Positions 16,644 to 26,300 of a stretch of DNA of 47,917 nucleotides are shown here, in pieces. Under the pieces are notes generated by a model that searched no databases, was not told the origin of the DNA, and saw only the letters and a list, made by a program, of their open reading frames with translations. The first letter of the stretch is position 1. Every line of letters starts with the position of its first letter. Location of the stretch: assembly GCA_945874895.1 (NCBI GenBank), contig CAMCIC010000021.1, positions 1 through 47,917 on the forward strand. The letters are read 5' to 3'. This DNA is from Akkermansia muciniphila (lineage in GTDB: Bacteria > Verrucomicrobiota > Verrucomicrobiia > Verrucomicrobiales > Akkermansiaceae). A program made the translations under genes and the position numbers.

Positions 16644-17576
16644 TTAAACGAGGGTCTCGATGGGCTGATCCAGGCCTTGCAGCCACGGAGTGAATTCGGG
16701 CGGAATGGTCGCGGTGAAATGGAGGCGCTCACCGCTACGTGGGTGATCGATGCTCAGCTTCCAAGCATGAAGCATGAGTCGACCAGTTTGCGCTGTCTGG
16801 CGCTGGGTTTGGGCGTAAATGGGATCGCCGATCAAAGGCGTGCCTTTGTGTTTCATGTGGACTCGGATCTGATGCGTGCGACCAGTATGCAGATGGCACA
16901 GAACCAGTGCCGTGCGCGTGGCGGCATCACCCCACAGAACCTTGTAGTCGGTGATCGACGCGCGGCCCGCTGGCGGCGTCACCACCGCCATTTTTTGTCG
17001 ATTGCGGGGATCGCGCCCGATGTGCGTGAATACCGTCTCAGCAGCAGGCGCGGGCATGTTTTGCGTCACGCAAAGATAGATCTTTTCATTGGTGCGACCT
17101 GAGAACTGTCCCACGAGGTGCTGGTGCGCGTGATCGTTTTTCGCCACGATCAAGCAGCCAGATGTGTCTTTATCGAGTCGGTGCACGATGCCCGGTCGCT
17201 CGACTCCGCCGATCCCGGAGAGTTGCCCTTGGCAATGATGAAGCAGTGCATTGACCAGTGTGCCATCGGGATTGCCGGCCGCAGGGTGAACAACCATGCC
17301 ATGCTCCTTATCGATCACGATGATATCCTCGTCTTCATAGAGGACCTGCAGAGGAATGGCTTGCGCCTTAGCCTCGGCAGGAACCGCCTCGGGAATGGCG
17401 ACGCTGATGAGATCACCGGATTTCACCGCATCGCGCGGCTTTGCGGGCTTGCCATTGTGGAGAATGAACTGCTCGCGGATCAACTCCTGGATGCGGGATC
17501 GCGATAGATCGGGCAAGCGACTTGCGAGCCAGGCATCCAAGCGGTCATTGCTCGGCTGATCAACGGTGAGGTGCAT
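16644..17576 (-). CDS. rluD: 23S rRNA pseudouridine synthase, RluD family
   Basis: A 310-residue RluA/RluD-family enzyme. An S4 RNA-binding domain occupies about residues 10-75 (SRSRIQELIREQFILHNGKP). The catalytic domain carries VERPGIVHRLDKDTSGCLIV, where the aspartate of HRLDKDTSG is the catalytic residue, then LVGQFSGRTNEKIYLCV, and LCHLHTGRTHQIRVHMKHKG. The S4 domain plus length favours RluD (pseudouridines in helix 69 of 23S rRNA) over RluA or RluC, though those paralogues are hard to separate by eye. It starts at ATG 17576. The gene lies downstream of cysK, but a 143-bp palindromic element separates them, so co-transcription is uncertain. Confidence 0.9.
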   Translation of the reverse strand: MHLTVDQPSNDRLDAWLASRLPDLSRSRIQELIREQFILHNGKPAKPRDAVKSGDLISVAIPEAVPAEAKAQAIPLQVLYEDEDIIVIDKEHGMVVHPAAGNPDGTLVNALLHHCQGQLSGIGGVERPGIVHRLDKDTSGCLIVAKNDHAHQHLVGQFSGRTNEKIYLCVTQNMPAPAAETVFTHIGRDPRNRQKMAVVTPPAGRASITDYKVLWGDAATRTALVLCHLHTGRTHQIRVHMKHKGTPLIGDPIYAQTQRQTAQTGRLMLHAWKLSIDHPRSGERLHFTATIPPEFTPWLQGLDQPIETLV

Positions 17577-17602
17577 GAGGAACAGTGAATCGTAAAGAGA
17601 TG

Positions 17603-17745
17603 GGAGCGCGGACTTCCGTCCGCATTTTTGTTATCTTCGTTCACGACTGCGCCGAAGAACGCGCATCAGGAAACTTCGATCATTCGCTACACTTTATCCC
17701 AACGTGGATCGAAAGAAAACGATGGCGGACGGAAGTCCGCGCTCC
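17603..17745. repeat. 143-bp element bounded by perfect 21-bp inverted repeats
   Basis: The 21 bases at 17603-17623 are the exact reverse complement of 17725-17745. Each arm also contains its own hairpin (GCGGAC-TTCC-GTCCGC and its complement). The roughly 100-bp centre has no coding potential. The structure resembles a BIME or MITE-like palindromic repeat lying between cysK and rluD; it could also act on mRNA ends of cysK. No second copy is present in this window. Confidence 0.75.
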
Positions 17746-17785
17746 ATGCACCGTTCCACGATGACTCCCCGGTCATCCCTTGGCC

Positions 17786-18745
17786 TTAGATCTCCTGCAC
17801 AGGCAGAGCGGCGCATTCCTCGCGAAGTTTTTCAGCAAGCATGGTGCTGAGGTAGCGCTCGGAACTGGAGCAACCGACCGTCACAATGCGTTTGCCGGCG
17901 AACTCGGGACGCTTCGCGATCTGGATGGCGGCCCAAACGTTGGCGCCAGTGGAAATGCCTGCGGGAATGCCCTCGTCTTGAGCTAGGGCGCGCGCGGTGG
18001 CGAAGGCGTCTTCGTTCGTAACCTGAATGACCTCATCGATGATATCGACGTTGAGATTTTTGGGGATGAATCCGGCGCCGATGCCTTGGATCATGTGAGG
18101 GCCGGGAGCGCCGCCAGAGATGACGGGGCTGGCCGTAGGCTCCACGGCGAAGGTTTTCATCGCGCAGCGTTGCTTCAGCACTTCGGAAACACCCGTGATC
18201 GTGCCACCTGTGCCGACGCCAGCGACGAAGGCATCGATCTGTCCGTCCGTAGCGGCCCAGATTTCCTCGGCGGTGGTTTCGCGATGGACTTGGGGATTGG
18301 CGGGATTGTCGAATTGACCTGGACCAAAGGCTCCAGGCGTTTCCTCGAGCATTTTTTTCGCCATGGCAATCGCACCGCCCATGCCACGAGCACGCGGCGT
18401 GAGAACAATTTCCGCACCGAGCAAGCGCAGCAGGACCCGGCGCTCGACTGACATGCTTTCTGGCATGGTCAAAATGCAACGATAGCCTTTCGAGCGAGCG
18501 ACGAAGGCGAGAGCGATGCCTGTATTGCCGGAAGTGGGCTCGATGATCAGTCCGCCGGGCTTGAGCAAGCCATCGCGTTCGGCAGTCTCGATCATAGCTT
18601 TGCCGATCCGATCCTTGACACTAAAAAGCGGGTTGAAAAACTCGGCTTTCACACAAACCTCGGCATCGAGGCCTTGGGTGAGATGATTGAGGCGGATCAG
18701 AGGGGTATTGCCGACGGTGTCGACCATGCTGTTGGCGATCTTCAT
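17786..18745 (-). CDS. cysK: Cysteine synthase A (O-acetylserine sulfhydrylase)
   Basis: A 319-residue PLP enzyme that makes L-cysteine from O-acetylserine and sulfide. It has VGNTPLIRLN at the N-terminus, the PLP lysine in NPLFSVKDRIGKAMI, the substrate loop EPTSGNTGIALAF, the phosphate-binding loop GVGTGGTITGVSE, and GISTGANVWAA near the C-terminus. NPLFSVKDR replaces the more common NPAGSVKDR but keeps the lysine. The open frame runs to 18814, but MKIANSMVDTVGNTPL at ATG 18745 is the family N-terminus. It is divergent from the giant prepilin-like gene; a palindrome lies between them at 18885. Confidence 0.94.
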   Translation of the reverse strand: MKIANSMVDTVGNTPLIRLNHLTQGLDAEVCVKAEFFNPLFSVKDRIGKAMIETAERDGLLKPGGLIIEPTSGNTGIALAFVARSKGYRCILTMPESMSVERRVLLRLLGAEIVLTPRARGMGGAIAMAKKMLEETPGAFGPGQFDNPANPQVHRETTAEEIWAATDGQIDAFVAGVGTGGTITGVSEVLKQRCAMKTFAVEPTASPVISGGAPGPHMIQGIGAGFIPKNLNVDIIDEVIQVTNEDAFATARALAQDEGIPAGISTGANVWAAIQIAKRPEFAGKRIVTVGCSSSERYLSTMLAEKLREECAALPVQEI

Positions 18746-18884
18746 AAACGTAATAGAGAGGTTTGTCGTTTGATGCGGCGGGAATATGACACCATCTCGG
18801 CAAAAATCCCACACTTTTTTGCGGCATGGTGGGCGAAGCTTTTCGAGACAAAAAGCATGTCACAACGATGAGGCTCTTATAGCA

Positions 18885-18920
18885 TTGTCGGATTGACAAA
18901 ACAGGGGGGGATTTTAGGAT
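18885..18920 (+). promoter_or_regulatory. Candidate promoter with overlapping palindrome upstream of the prepilin-like gene
   Basis: TTGACA (18893-18898) and TAGGAT (18915-18920) are 16 bp apart, a plausible sigma70 promoter reading right. The perfect inverted repeat TTGTCGGATTGACAA (18885-18899) overlaps the -35 box, so a repressor could sit there. The first ATG is at 18934. Confidence 0.5.
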
Positions 18921-18933
18921 CAAAAAACGGAAG

Positions 18934-21900
18934 ATGCGCAGCGCACGCCAGTTGAAAATGAGAAAAAACAACGTGAAATCTTGCTTCATGGATGCTACGG
19001 GGATGCGACGCAGGTCATCGGCGGCACGTGGATTCACCCTGGTTCTGGTTCTCTCCGTCCTCGTTTTGCTCGTGTTCATAACAATCGGCATGCTCGGTCT
19101 GTCTGGGACTTCGCTGCGACAAACCCAACAGACGGCGGCACAATCGCAGGCAAGAGCGAATGCCAAAATGTCGCTCATCATCGCACTGGGTGAATTGCAA
19201 AAGCAAGCGGGCTTGGACACGCGAGTCACAGCCTCCGCGGATTTGCTCGATGCAACGCATCCGCCGGTGCTAGGAGTATGGCGGAGTTGGGAAGGATCGG
19301 ATCATGATGCAGGGTCTTTCGCTGGACGACCGATCGCTCCAGATTACACCACCAAACGTCGCCCTAGCTCGCGCAATGGTCGTTTTCTATCCTGGTTGGT
19401 TTCCAGCAATCCGAGAGACAATGGCATGGCTGCGGCGAACGTGGTGGCAAGGAACGCGCCTTTTTCCAACTCCGTGCCGATGCTTTCCGCAGGGACCTTG
19501 GCGGCGGGTGACAATCGGCAAGTGCATGTCGCACCTACCTCGATATCCAACAATGGAGCGTTCGCCTGGTGGGTGAGCGGGGAAAACCAAAAGGCCTTGC
19601 TGCCCAAACCCCATGGGGCGACGGAAGAGACTGCCGCTCGTTGGTCGGTCATGACCAAAAGCCATGCGATTGCCGACCCTAAGACCTTCGATTGGGAGCA
19701 ACTGCTTACGAATCCGGCGCCAGCCACCAAAGCGATAAGCCGCCAGAGCGCCGATTGTTTCTCCGCGCCCGCCAACAAACGCGCTGGTCAGTATTTCCTT
19801 GATGTATCAGCTGAATCCACTGGCTTGCTCACCAACACCGCCACCGGTGGATGGAGGAAGGATCTGTCACTGCTTTCCGAATTATGGAGTCAGCAATCGG
19901 GCAATCTCCCGTTGTTTCGCATCAATGCCACGCGCACCTCTTTTGCTGCGATTCCGAACTCAGCAGACCCTTATCCGTTATCTTCCATGATCTACCCGTG
20001 GGCTGCGTATCGAGGTCAACAGGGAGTCGTCCCGATTTATCGACACGGCGCGGTATCCAGTTGGGAAAATCTCATCGATCACATGACCTCCTACAAACGC
20101 GTGATCGCACAGAGTTCAGGACGCACGATGATGAACTGCCAGTCGGTGGCGATTGACAACAACGCCAATCACTTCGGTTTCATTCACCGCGTGCGCATTT
20201 TGCCCGTGATCGCGCGGATGCAATGGGTCTTCTCGCACAGTGCGGCGCCTGCGGCCAGTGGGGGTGGGCTGCTGGAGCCTCGCCTATTGCTCACGCCCGT
20301 GATCACGATGTGGAATCCCTACAATGTCGAAATCACAACACCAGCGGCATTCAGTTTCAGCATTCCGCGGCCGCTACCCGCTGCCCTGCGTTACACCATC
20401 AACGGCGTGACCAATCCGTCCTTCAACTCGGTGATGGAGGCGAACAACCATCAACCCTCGCTGGGCACGGGCATCATGCGCTTCGCCATCAACTCCACAT
20501 TCACTCTGAGGCCGGGGGAGACGCGACTTTTCAGTCCTGATTCCACCATTCCTGCTGCTCTCACCGCGAGCATCAATCTTGCGCCGGGTTACCGCAGCGG
20601 CGGCGGTCATTTCTTTCCCGTGCGCGGCGCCTCCGGACAAACCCTAGCGCTTCCCGCCTCGACGACCCTGCGTTGCGAAGCCCGCTTCGACGCCACTTAC
20701 GTAGACGGAGCGTTGATCAACCCCGAGGGCGTAGGCATCTATCTCGACATGCTCATTGGCGGAGCGCGGCATCTCGTCTATCGCATGATCTACACGCCCG
20801 ATACTGCCAATGCGGTTTATCCACCGCTGCGCAATTTGGCAGAGGGAACTTTGGGGCAATGCGTGAGCAACCCTCAACCGTTCTTGTCCACCATCTTTGG
20901 CGCGCGCTCCGCCAGCCGCACGCACCTCGCGGCGAAGGGTTTGTTGCAATCGAGCCCACTCGTCAACTACACCGCCATGGGGCGAAAGGATGAAGCGGAG
21001 AGAACCATTGCTCGGCACTACGGTGGCACCGGACATCCGGTGAATTCCCCCTTTGATTATAGCTTCGTGCGCCATGCTCCGGGCGGCGATAGCCTTTTGC
21101 CGAATGCCAGCGATACCACCGGACGCGGCTATATCGTTACAGGATTCAACAAGGCGGAAGGACTATCGCGTTGCGTCATCGCGGAAGTGCCCACCCGTCC
21201 TCTGGCTTCCCTCGCGGAGCTGACTCACTGGGATCTGCGCTACGAGAATCCCATCCCGCCTTTTGCCCTGAACCTGATTGGGAATTCCGATGCCACTCCG
21301 TTGCTGCCTTCCAATGCCGTGGTCAATATGGCCGATGCGGGACTCGCCGAAAACCTGCAATACGATGATTCCTACTGCGCCAATCACTTGCTCTTTGACG
21401 ACTGGTTCCTCTCCGCCATCACTCCCGATCCCACCAACTTCGGCAGTGCTGGACGAAGTTTACAGGCAACCTACATCGACTTCCTCACAGGCAAAACGCC
21501 TCTGGCGCACCGCAGCTACAAACCCATTCTCAGCGACCAACTCGCCGCGGCCCAATCGAGCGGGGCACAACAAATCTACTCGACCTCCGTCGCACGTTCC
21601 AGTTCCTGGCAGACGATTGCCTCACGCCTCGATGTGGAGGGCATGTTCAATGTGAATTCCACATCCGTCAAAGCCTGGCGCGCCCTGCTGGGTCATGCGC
21701 GCAACCAACGTGTGCCGTCCATCCGCGAATCCGGCGCATCATGGCAAATCGGCCTTTCAGGACAATCCCAGCATCCACTCAATCGGTTTAGCGTCGCCGG
21801 TGATGTGCAAGCCGGAACAATGGGCAGCTCTGGGGCCTTTCCCGAAGCTACGGAATTCGCTGGCTATCGAGTGGTGGATGAAACTTATCTCGATGCCCTG

Positions 21901-22446
21901 GCCGAGCAAGTCGTCGCGCAAATTCGGCGACGCGGACCATTTCTTTCCCTATCAGAATTCATCAATCGCCAACTCTCTACTGGAGACCTCGCGCTCGCCG
22001 GGACCTTGCAGGCAGCCTTGAACGAAGTGGCAAAAAATTCCCGAACAAATCCTTACGCAGCGATGCAATCGCTCTCGACAGTGGCTTCTCCAACTCCCGA
22101 ACGCGCAGCCGATGCCGAATACAAATTCCCCGCCGCGGCCGCTGGATGCAGCGCCTTCGGGCTGCCCGGATGGACGCGACAGGCCGATCTGCTGCGCCCC
22201 CTAGCACCCATCCTCTCCGCCCGCGATGATACCTTCACCATCCGCTCGTATGGTGACGCCCGTGATGGCTCGGGCCGAGTCATCGCACGCGCCTATTGTG
22301 AGGCGGTGGTGCGGCGCATTCGCGACTTTCTTGATCCCGCAGATCTCGCGGATACCGTGAATCAGCCGGCGCGCCCGATCAACCGCGCCATGGGAAGAAG
22401 ATGTCGAATCTCCTCCTTCCGCTGGCTCCATTCTAACGAAATTTAA
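18934..22446 (+). CDS. Giant protein with prepilin-type N-terminus, Verru_Chthon cassette-like
   Basis: A protein of up to 1170 residues. After a basic leader (RRRSSAARGFTLV), a type IV pilin-like hydrophobic helix follows (VLVLSVLVLLVFITIGMLGL), then QTQQTAAQSQARANAKMSLI leading into ALGELQKQAG. This is the N-terminal pattern of large Verrucomicrobia pseudopilin-like proteins (the Verru_Chthon cassette group). The usual glutamate at position 5 of the mature pilin is valine here. The remaining 1100 residues have no domain I recognise and few cysteines. It probably sits in the envelope, processed by a prepilin peptidase or anchored by the helix. Starts at 18934, 18958, 18988 and 19003 are all possible; the latter two give a more typical short leader. 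The small secreted protein gene follows after 10 bp. Confidence 0.75.
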   Translation: MRSARQLKMRKNNVKSCFMDATGMRRRSSAARGFTLVLVLSVLVLLVFITIGMLGLSGTSLRQTQQTAAQSQARANAKMSLIIALGELQKQAGLDTRVTASADLLDATHPPVLGVWRSWEGSDHDAGSFAGRPIAPDYTTKRRPSSRNGRFLSWLVSSNPRDNGMAAANVVARNAPFSNSVPMLSAGTLAAGDNRQVHVAPTSISNNGAFAWWVSGENQKALLPKPHGATEETAARWSVMTKSHAIADPKTFDWEQLLTNPAPATKAISRQSADCFSAPANKRAGQYFLDVSAESTGLLTNTATGGWRKDLSLLSELWSQQSGNLPLFRINATRTSFAAIPNSADPYPLSSMIYPWAAYRGQQGVVPIYRHGAVSSWENLIDHMTSYKRVIAQSSGRTMMNCQSVAIDNNANHFGFIHRVRILPVIARMQWVFSHSAAPAASGGGLLEPRLLLTPVITMWNPYNVEITTPAAFSFSIPRPLPAALRYTINGVTNPSFNSVMEANNHQPSLGTGIMRFAINSTFTLRPGETRLFSPDSTIPAALTASINLAPGYRSGGGHFFPVRGASGQTLALPASTTLRCEARFDATYVDGALINPEGVGIYLDMLIGGARHLVYRMIYTPDTANAVYPPLRNLAEGTLGQCVSNPQPFLSTIFGARSASRTHLAAKGLLQSSPLVNYTAMGRKDEAERTIARHYGGTGHPVNSPFDYSFVRHAPGGDSLLPNASDTTGRGYIVTGFNKAEGLSRCVIAEVPTRPLASLAELTHWDLRYENPIPPFALNLIGNSDATPLLPSNAVVNMADAGLAENLQYDDSYCANHLLFDDWFLSAITPDPTNFGSAGRSLQATYIDFLTGKTPLAHRSYKPILSDQLAAAQSSGAQQIYSTSVARSSSWQTIASRLDVEGMFNVNSTSVKAWRALLGHARNQRVPSIRESGASWQIGLSGQSQHPLNRFSVAGDVQAGTMGSSGAFPEATEFAGYRVVDETYLDALAEQVVAQIRRRGPFLSLSEFINRQLSTGDLALAGTLQAALNEVAKNSRTNPYAAMQSLSTVASPTPERAADAEYKFPAAAAGCSAFGLPGWTRQADLLRPLAPILSARDDTFTIRSYGDARDGSGRVIARAYCEAVVRRIRDFLDPADLADTVNQPARPINRAMGRRCRISSFRWLHSNEI

Positions 22447-22456
22447 ATTTCTCCTT

Positions 22457-23152
22457 ATGTTCTTCTGGGTATCCCTTCTCTGCTGTCTCCTATCCTTGAC
22501 CACCGCATATGCAGAAAAAACTGCGGTGCGCACATGCCGCGTCCTTTTTCTTAACGGACCCGACTCCGCGCCGGACACGTTGCATTTGTTCGATGGCGCG
22601 CGCTCCCAGGAAGTGGATTTACCACGCATGAATCTCTCCAAAGTCTATGAGCTTCCCGCAGGTCCCCTGACCCTGCGTCTCCTCGATAAGCCCGTCACAG
22701 ACCCAAAAGATCTCCCCGCCAGCGCACCCAGTGCCTCAGTGACGGAAACCATGCTCGACCTCTACCTGCTGGTCACCAGCGTGTCCACAGATCCATCCTC
22801 GCCGCTGCGCATTCAAGTGATCAATGCCAACAGCGATCAACTCCGAACAGGGCAAATGCTCTGGTTTAACCTCACGCCACAGGACATCGGTGGCATCGTC
22901 GGCACACAAAAGCTGATGCTGCGGGCACAATCACGCCAAGTCATGGACCCTCCTGCGAACAACAACGAGGAGTATGAGGTCAATCTTAACTATCGCCGCG
23001 ACGGTAGCGAATCGCTTTATCCTCTCTGTGAAACCAAGTGGCGACACGATCCTCGCGGCCGCAACTTGGCCTTTGTCATCAACGAAAACGGCGCGCGCAC
23101 TCCGCGAGTGATGGTGTTCCCTGATTATCGCGAAAAACCGGAATCACGCTAA
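22457..23152 (+). CDS. Small secreted partner of the prepilin-like protein
   Basis: A 231-residue protein with a signal peptide (MFFWVSLLCCLLSLTTAYAE). The body has short conserved-looking blocks such as VLFLNGPDSAPDTLHLFDGA and SQEVDLPRMNLSKVYELPAG, which I associate with an uncharacterised Verrucomicrobia family found beside large prepilin-like genes. No enzymatic motif is visible; the sequence suggests a beta-sandwich. It starts 10 bp after the stop of the giant gene and is surely co-transcribed with it. The function is not known; a partner or accessory role is inferred from position only. Confidence 0.7.
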   Translation: MFFWVSLLCCLLSLTTAYAEKTAVRTCRVLFLNGPDSAPDTLHLFDGARSQEVDLPRMNLSKVYELPAGPLTLRLLDKPVTDPKDLPASAPSASVTETMLDLYLLVTSVSTDPSSPLRIQVINANSDQLRTGQMLWFNLTPQDIGGIVGTQKLMLRAQSRQVMDPPANNNEEYEVNLNYRRDGSESLYPLCETKWRHDPRGRNLAFVINENGARTPRVMVFPDYREKPESR

Positions 23153-23313
23153 TTCTCGCGAGATGCGAGGATGCCCCGTCAGATGCATCGGATGCGAGAA
23201 AAGATCACTTGTGAAAAACGCGTTGCCATTTTCACTCCAATCGTTTTTTTCTTTTCATCTTACTTTCACGATGAATCAAAAATCAGCCTGGAATCTGTGA
23301 ATAGACGAAGCCA

Positions 23314-26300
23314 CTAACGAGGTGCCACCACTTTCAATCGAGCAAATTTCACATTGGTTCCTACACGAGATACAGACGCCTTCACTGTCTCTCGATCGCC
23401 ATGGTCTTCAATGGACAAAGCATTTCCTGTTACGGTGGTCCAAATGGCAGGATCGAGATGATCACAAATTTCAACACTCGACACAAATCCAGCTGCCCCC
23501 GCATTTTTCATGCGCTGGAATTGAAATATCACATGGGTTTCCGTGACATTTGTCACGAGAACCTGAGCGGGAGAAGAAAGGGTAGGATCACGCCCTATGA
23601 CAAATTCGATCGCATTGGCAAGTCCATCACCATCAGGATCCGCGTCGGGCGCCTGATTTTCACTGGGAGACATGGAAACGAAAGATGCCAACCACTCATC
23701 GTAGGGATCCATATTTTTATCAAAACTTGCTGTCACACTCCCATTCGCCTGCACATTTTCATCGGTGCGCGTTGCCGTGAGCACTCCGTCACTCCATGAA
23801 ACAAAGTGGTAGCCACTAGCCGGAACTGCGGTCACGGCACTGCCCTGACTCCCCTGAAGAACCGTCTGGGAAGTCGTGCCCGAGATCGAACCATTGGCTC
23901 CCGCAGCATATTCTAGGGTGAAAACGGCGATCACTGTCAGACGCAATCCCGCGCTACTTCCGCCATTGTAGGCTGTCGCCCATCTTCTGTCGTTGGGGAG
24001 CCCGGGCAATGAAATCGAACTGTAGGTTCCCGTGCGGGATGAGCAGATCACCACATCAAAAATACTGCCTACTTCGGGAACGAATCCATCGGCCAGATTG
24101 ATTTGGAGAACGCCTGCCAGAGTGGCTGCGCCTGTGACAGAGACTTGATCGTAACCACTGCCAGGGTTTGGACCACCCAACGTTACAATCGTAGTGGCAG
24201 TTGATGTTTGAGCAAGGGCCCCCATTCCCAGAACAGCGATGCCATCCACTCCCGGTGACAAAGTTCCGGATTGATTCACAGTTCCAGACAGAGTGCCCGT
24301 GCCAGAGAGAGTGCCACTGGATGGAACGCTGACGGTAGCCGATGCCAATGATCCCGTCACGGCCAACTCTCCTGCGCTCACAGTGAGAGTCGCACTGTGA
24401 GTCGAAATCGATGAGAGAAGCATTCTTCCCGCGCCGCTCTTGGTGATATTTGCTGATCCAGTCAATGCGCCGCTCATGACGAGATCATTCGTAGCGGCAC
24501 CGTTCGCCACATTGAGATTCCATGTGCCTACGGCGTTCAGAGGTGCCTGAACCATGGTGGGAAATGCCGAACCATTCACTGTGAAAATGCTATTATTGCC
24601 GGAACGCGCGCGAAGATCCCCGCTGCCACCAGCGGTATTGCCGATTGTTCCTGCAGTGCATGTCACATCATCGACATAGGTTTCCCCCGTGAGCAAAAAT
24701 GTTCCTCCGTTCAATACGATATCCCGATCCGGATTATTGGAGCTCCCAAAGCTATGGGAGTTGCCATTGATGGCCGTGGCTCCGCTATTCACCGTGATCG
24801 CACCAGCGCCTCCGACGCTGCCCGCATACCAGCCACCGCCGCTGAGTCGCAGGGTGCCCGCATTCACGATGATACCACCTGAAGCAGTTCCCACCGCAGA
24901 AATCTCCAGTGACCCGGGACCGGTTTTTGTCAATGCAGGCGTTCCGGTCAGCGCTCCGCTCAACGATAAGGTTCTGCCACTGCCTACCGACCACTCCTGG
25001 GCCGCCGAAAGTGCGACTCCTGATGAAATCGTGAGATTGGCAGTTGCCGGAAGCATCTCAATGCCACCACTCAGGGTAAGAACATGATTCGCCACCGAAA
25101 CAGCACCCGCTGGATTCTGCACTACGATCCGAGAAACCGTAGTATTTCCGTTCAACGACGTTGCGAGATTGGCGAGTGCGTTGTTGTTAAATAGTATCGC
25201 GTCATTCGAATCTGGCGCCACTCCACCATTCCAATTCCCCGCAGTGGTCCAGAGCGCGTCAACCGAGCCGTTCCACTCTTTGAGGTCGCTACTGGCCTCG
25301 GGAATCAAGCTTAAGGTGATGGTAGCAGGATCGGATGACAGAGTGCCATCGTTGGCCACGAAAGTAAATGTATCAACTCCCGAAGCACCAGGGAGTGGCG
25401 TATAGACGAGGTTTGGTTCGGTGCCGCTCAGTGTGCCCTTGGTGGGATCGTTCACCACAGTGTATGTCAGCGGAGAATTCTCGAAATCGATGGCGGATAG
25501 AGTGATATTGGCAAACGCCCCGCCAAAGACCACGTGGGATTGCGAGGCGGCCATCGGCGCGTAGTTGGCAGGTGGGTGAGCCAGATCATCGACCGTTCCT
25601 CCCTCCTGATACTCCAGAATCGCACCGGGGAGTGGAGCGGAACCGCTGGCAGGAGTCGCCCAAACTCCCGTGGACTGCCAATTCCAAGTAAAAGCCGCGT
25701 TGTCTCCTCCACCACCTTCCTTGTGAATCAGTTCAATGTAATAGCGTCGTCCTGCCACCAGATTGATCTGCGGAGAGACACTTTCATCGGTGGTTGTCGT
25801 GGGCCACGACCTGGAACTTCGGTATGTGCTTTCCTTCGCAATCAAAACGCGACTCGCCCGGGTGTCATTGGTAGAAAGCCATAGCTCGGAAGCATCATCG
25901 GTAGCGACATAGAAACGATACGCACCGGTCTGGGGCGGGGTGATCCAACCGCTCCACCTCTCGCCGTAGTTATCTGCATAATTGATGGGTGACTCGGCGT
26001 TTGTGATCACACCGCTTGCACTGGGAAAAGAAGGATAGTTGGCATTCGAAGTAAGGTTGGCGATGGTGCTTCCGCTAATACCCGTGAACACATCGCGCCA
26101 CAAGCCACCCCATCGATACACACCGACTCCATTCACAGCAAGCGTCACACTGCTGCTGGTGACAGATCCTGCGGTGTTGGTGATCACGCAATCGTAAGTG
26201 CCCGCTGATCCCGCGGACACCGAATCCAGTATGAATGTGGAAGTCGTGGAGGCTGGCGCGGCCGCCGCACCGTTTTTCCGCCACTGATACACGAGGGGTC

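Noticed and set aside
23153-23200. Inverted repeat TTCTCGC ... GCGAGAA after the small secreted protein gene as a terminator
   Set aside because: Loop is 34 nt and no T-run follows; not convincing.
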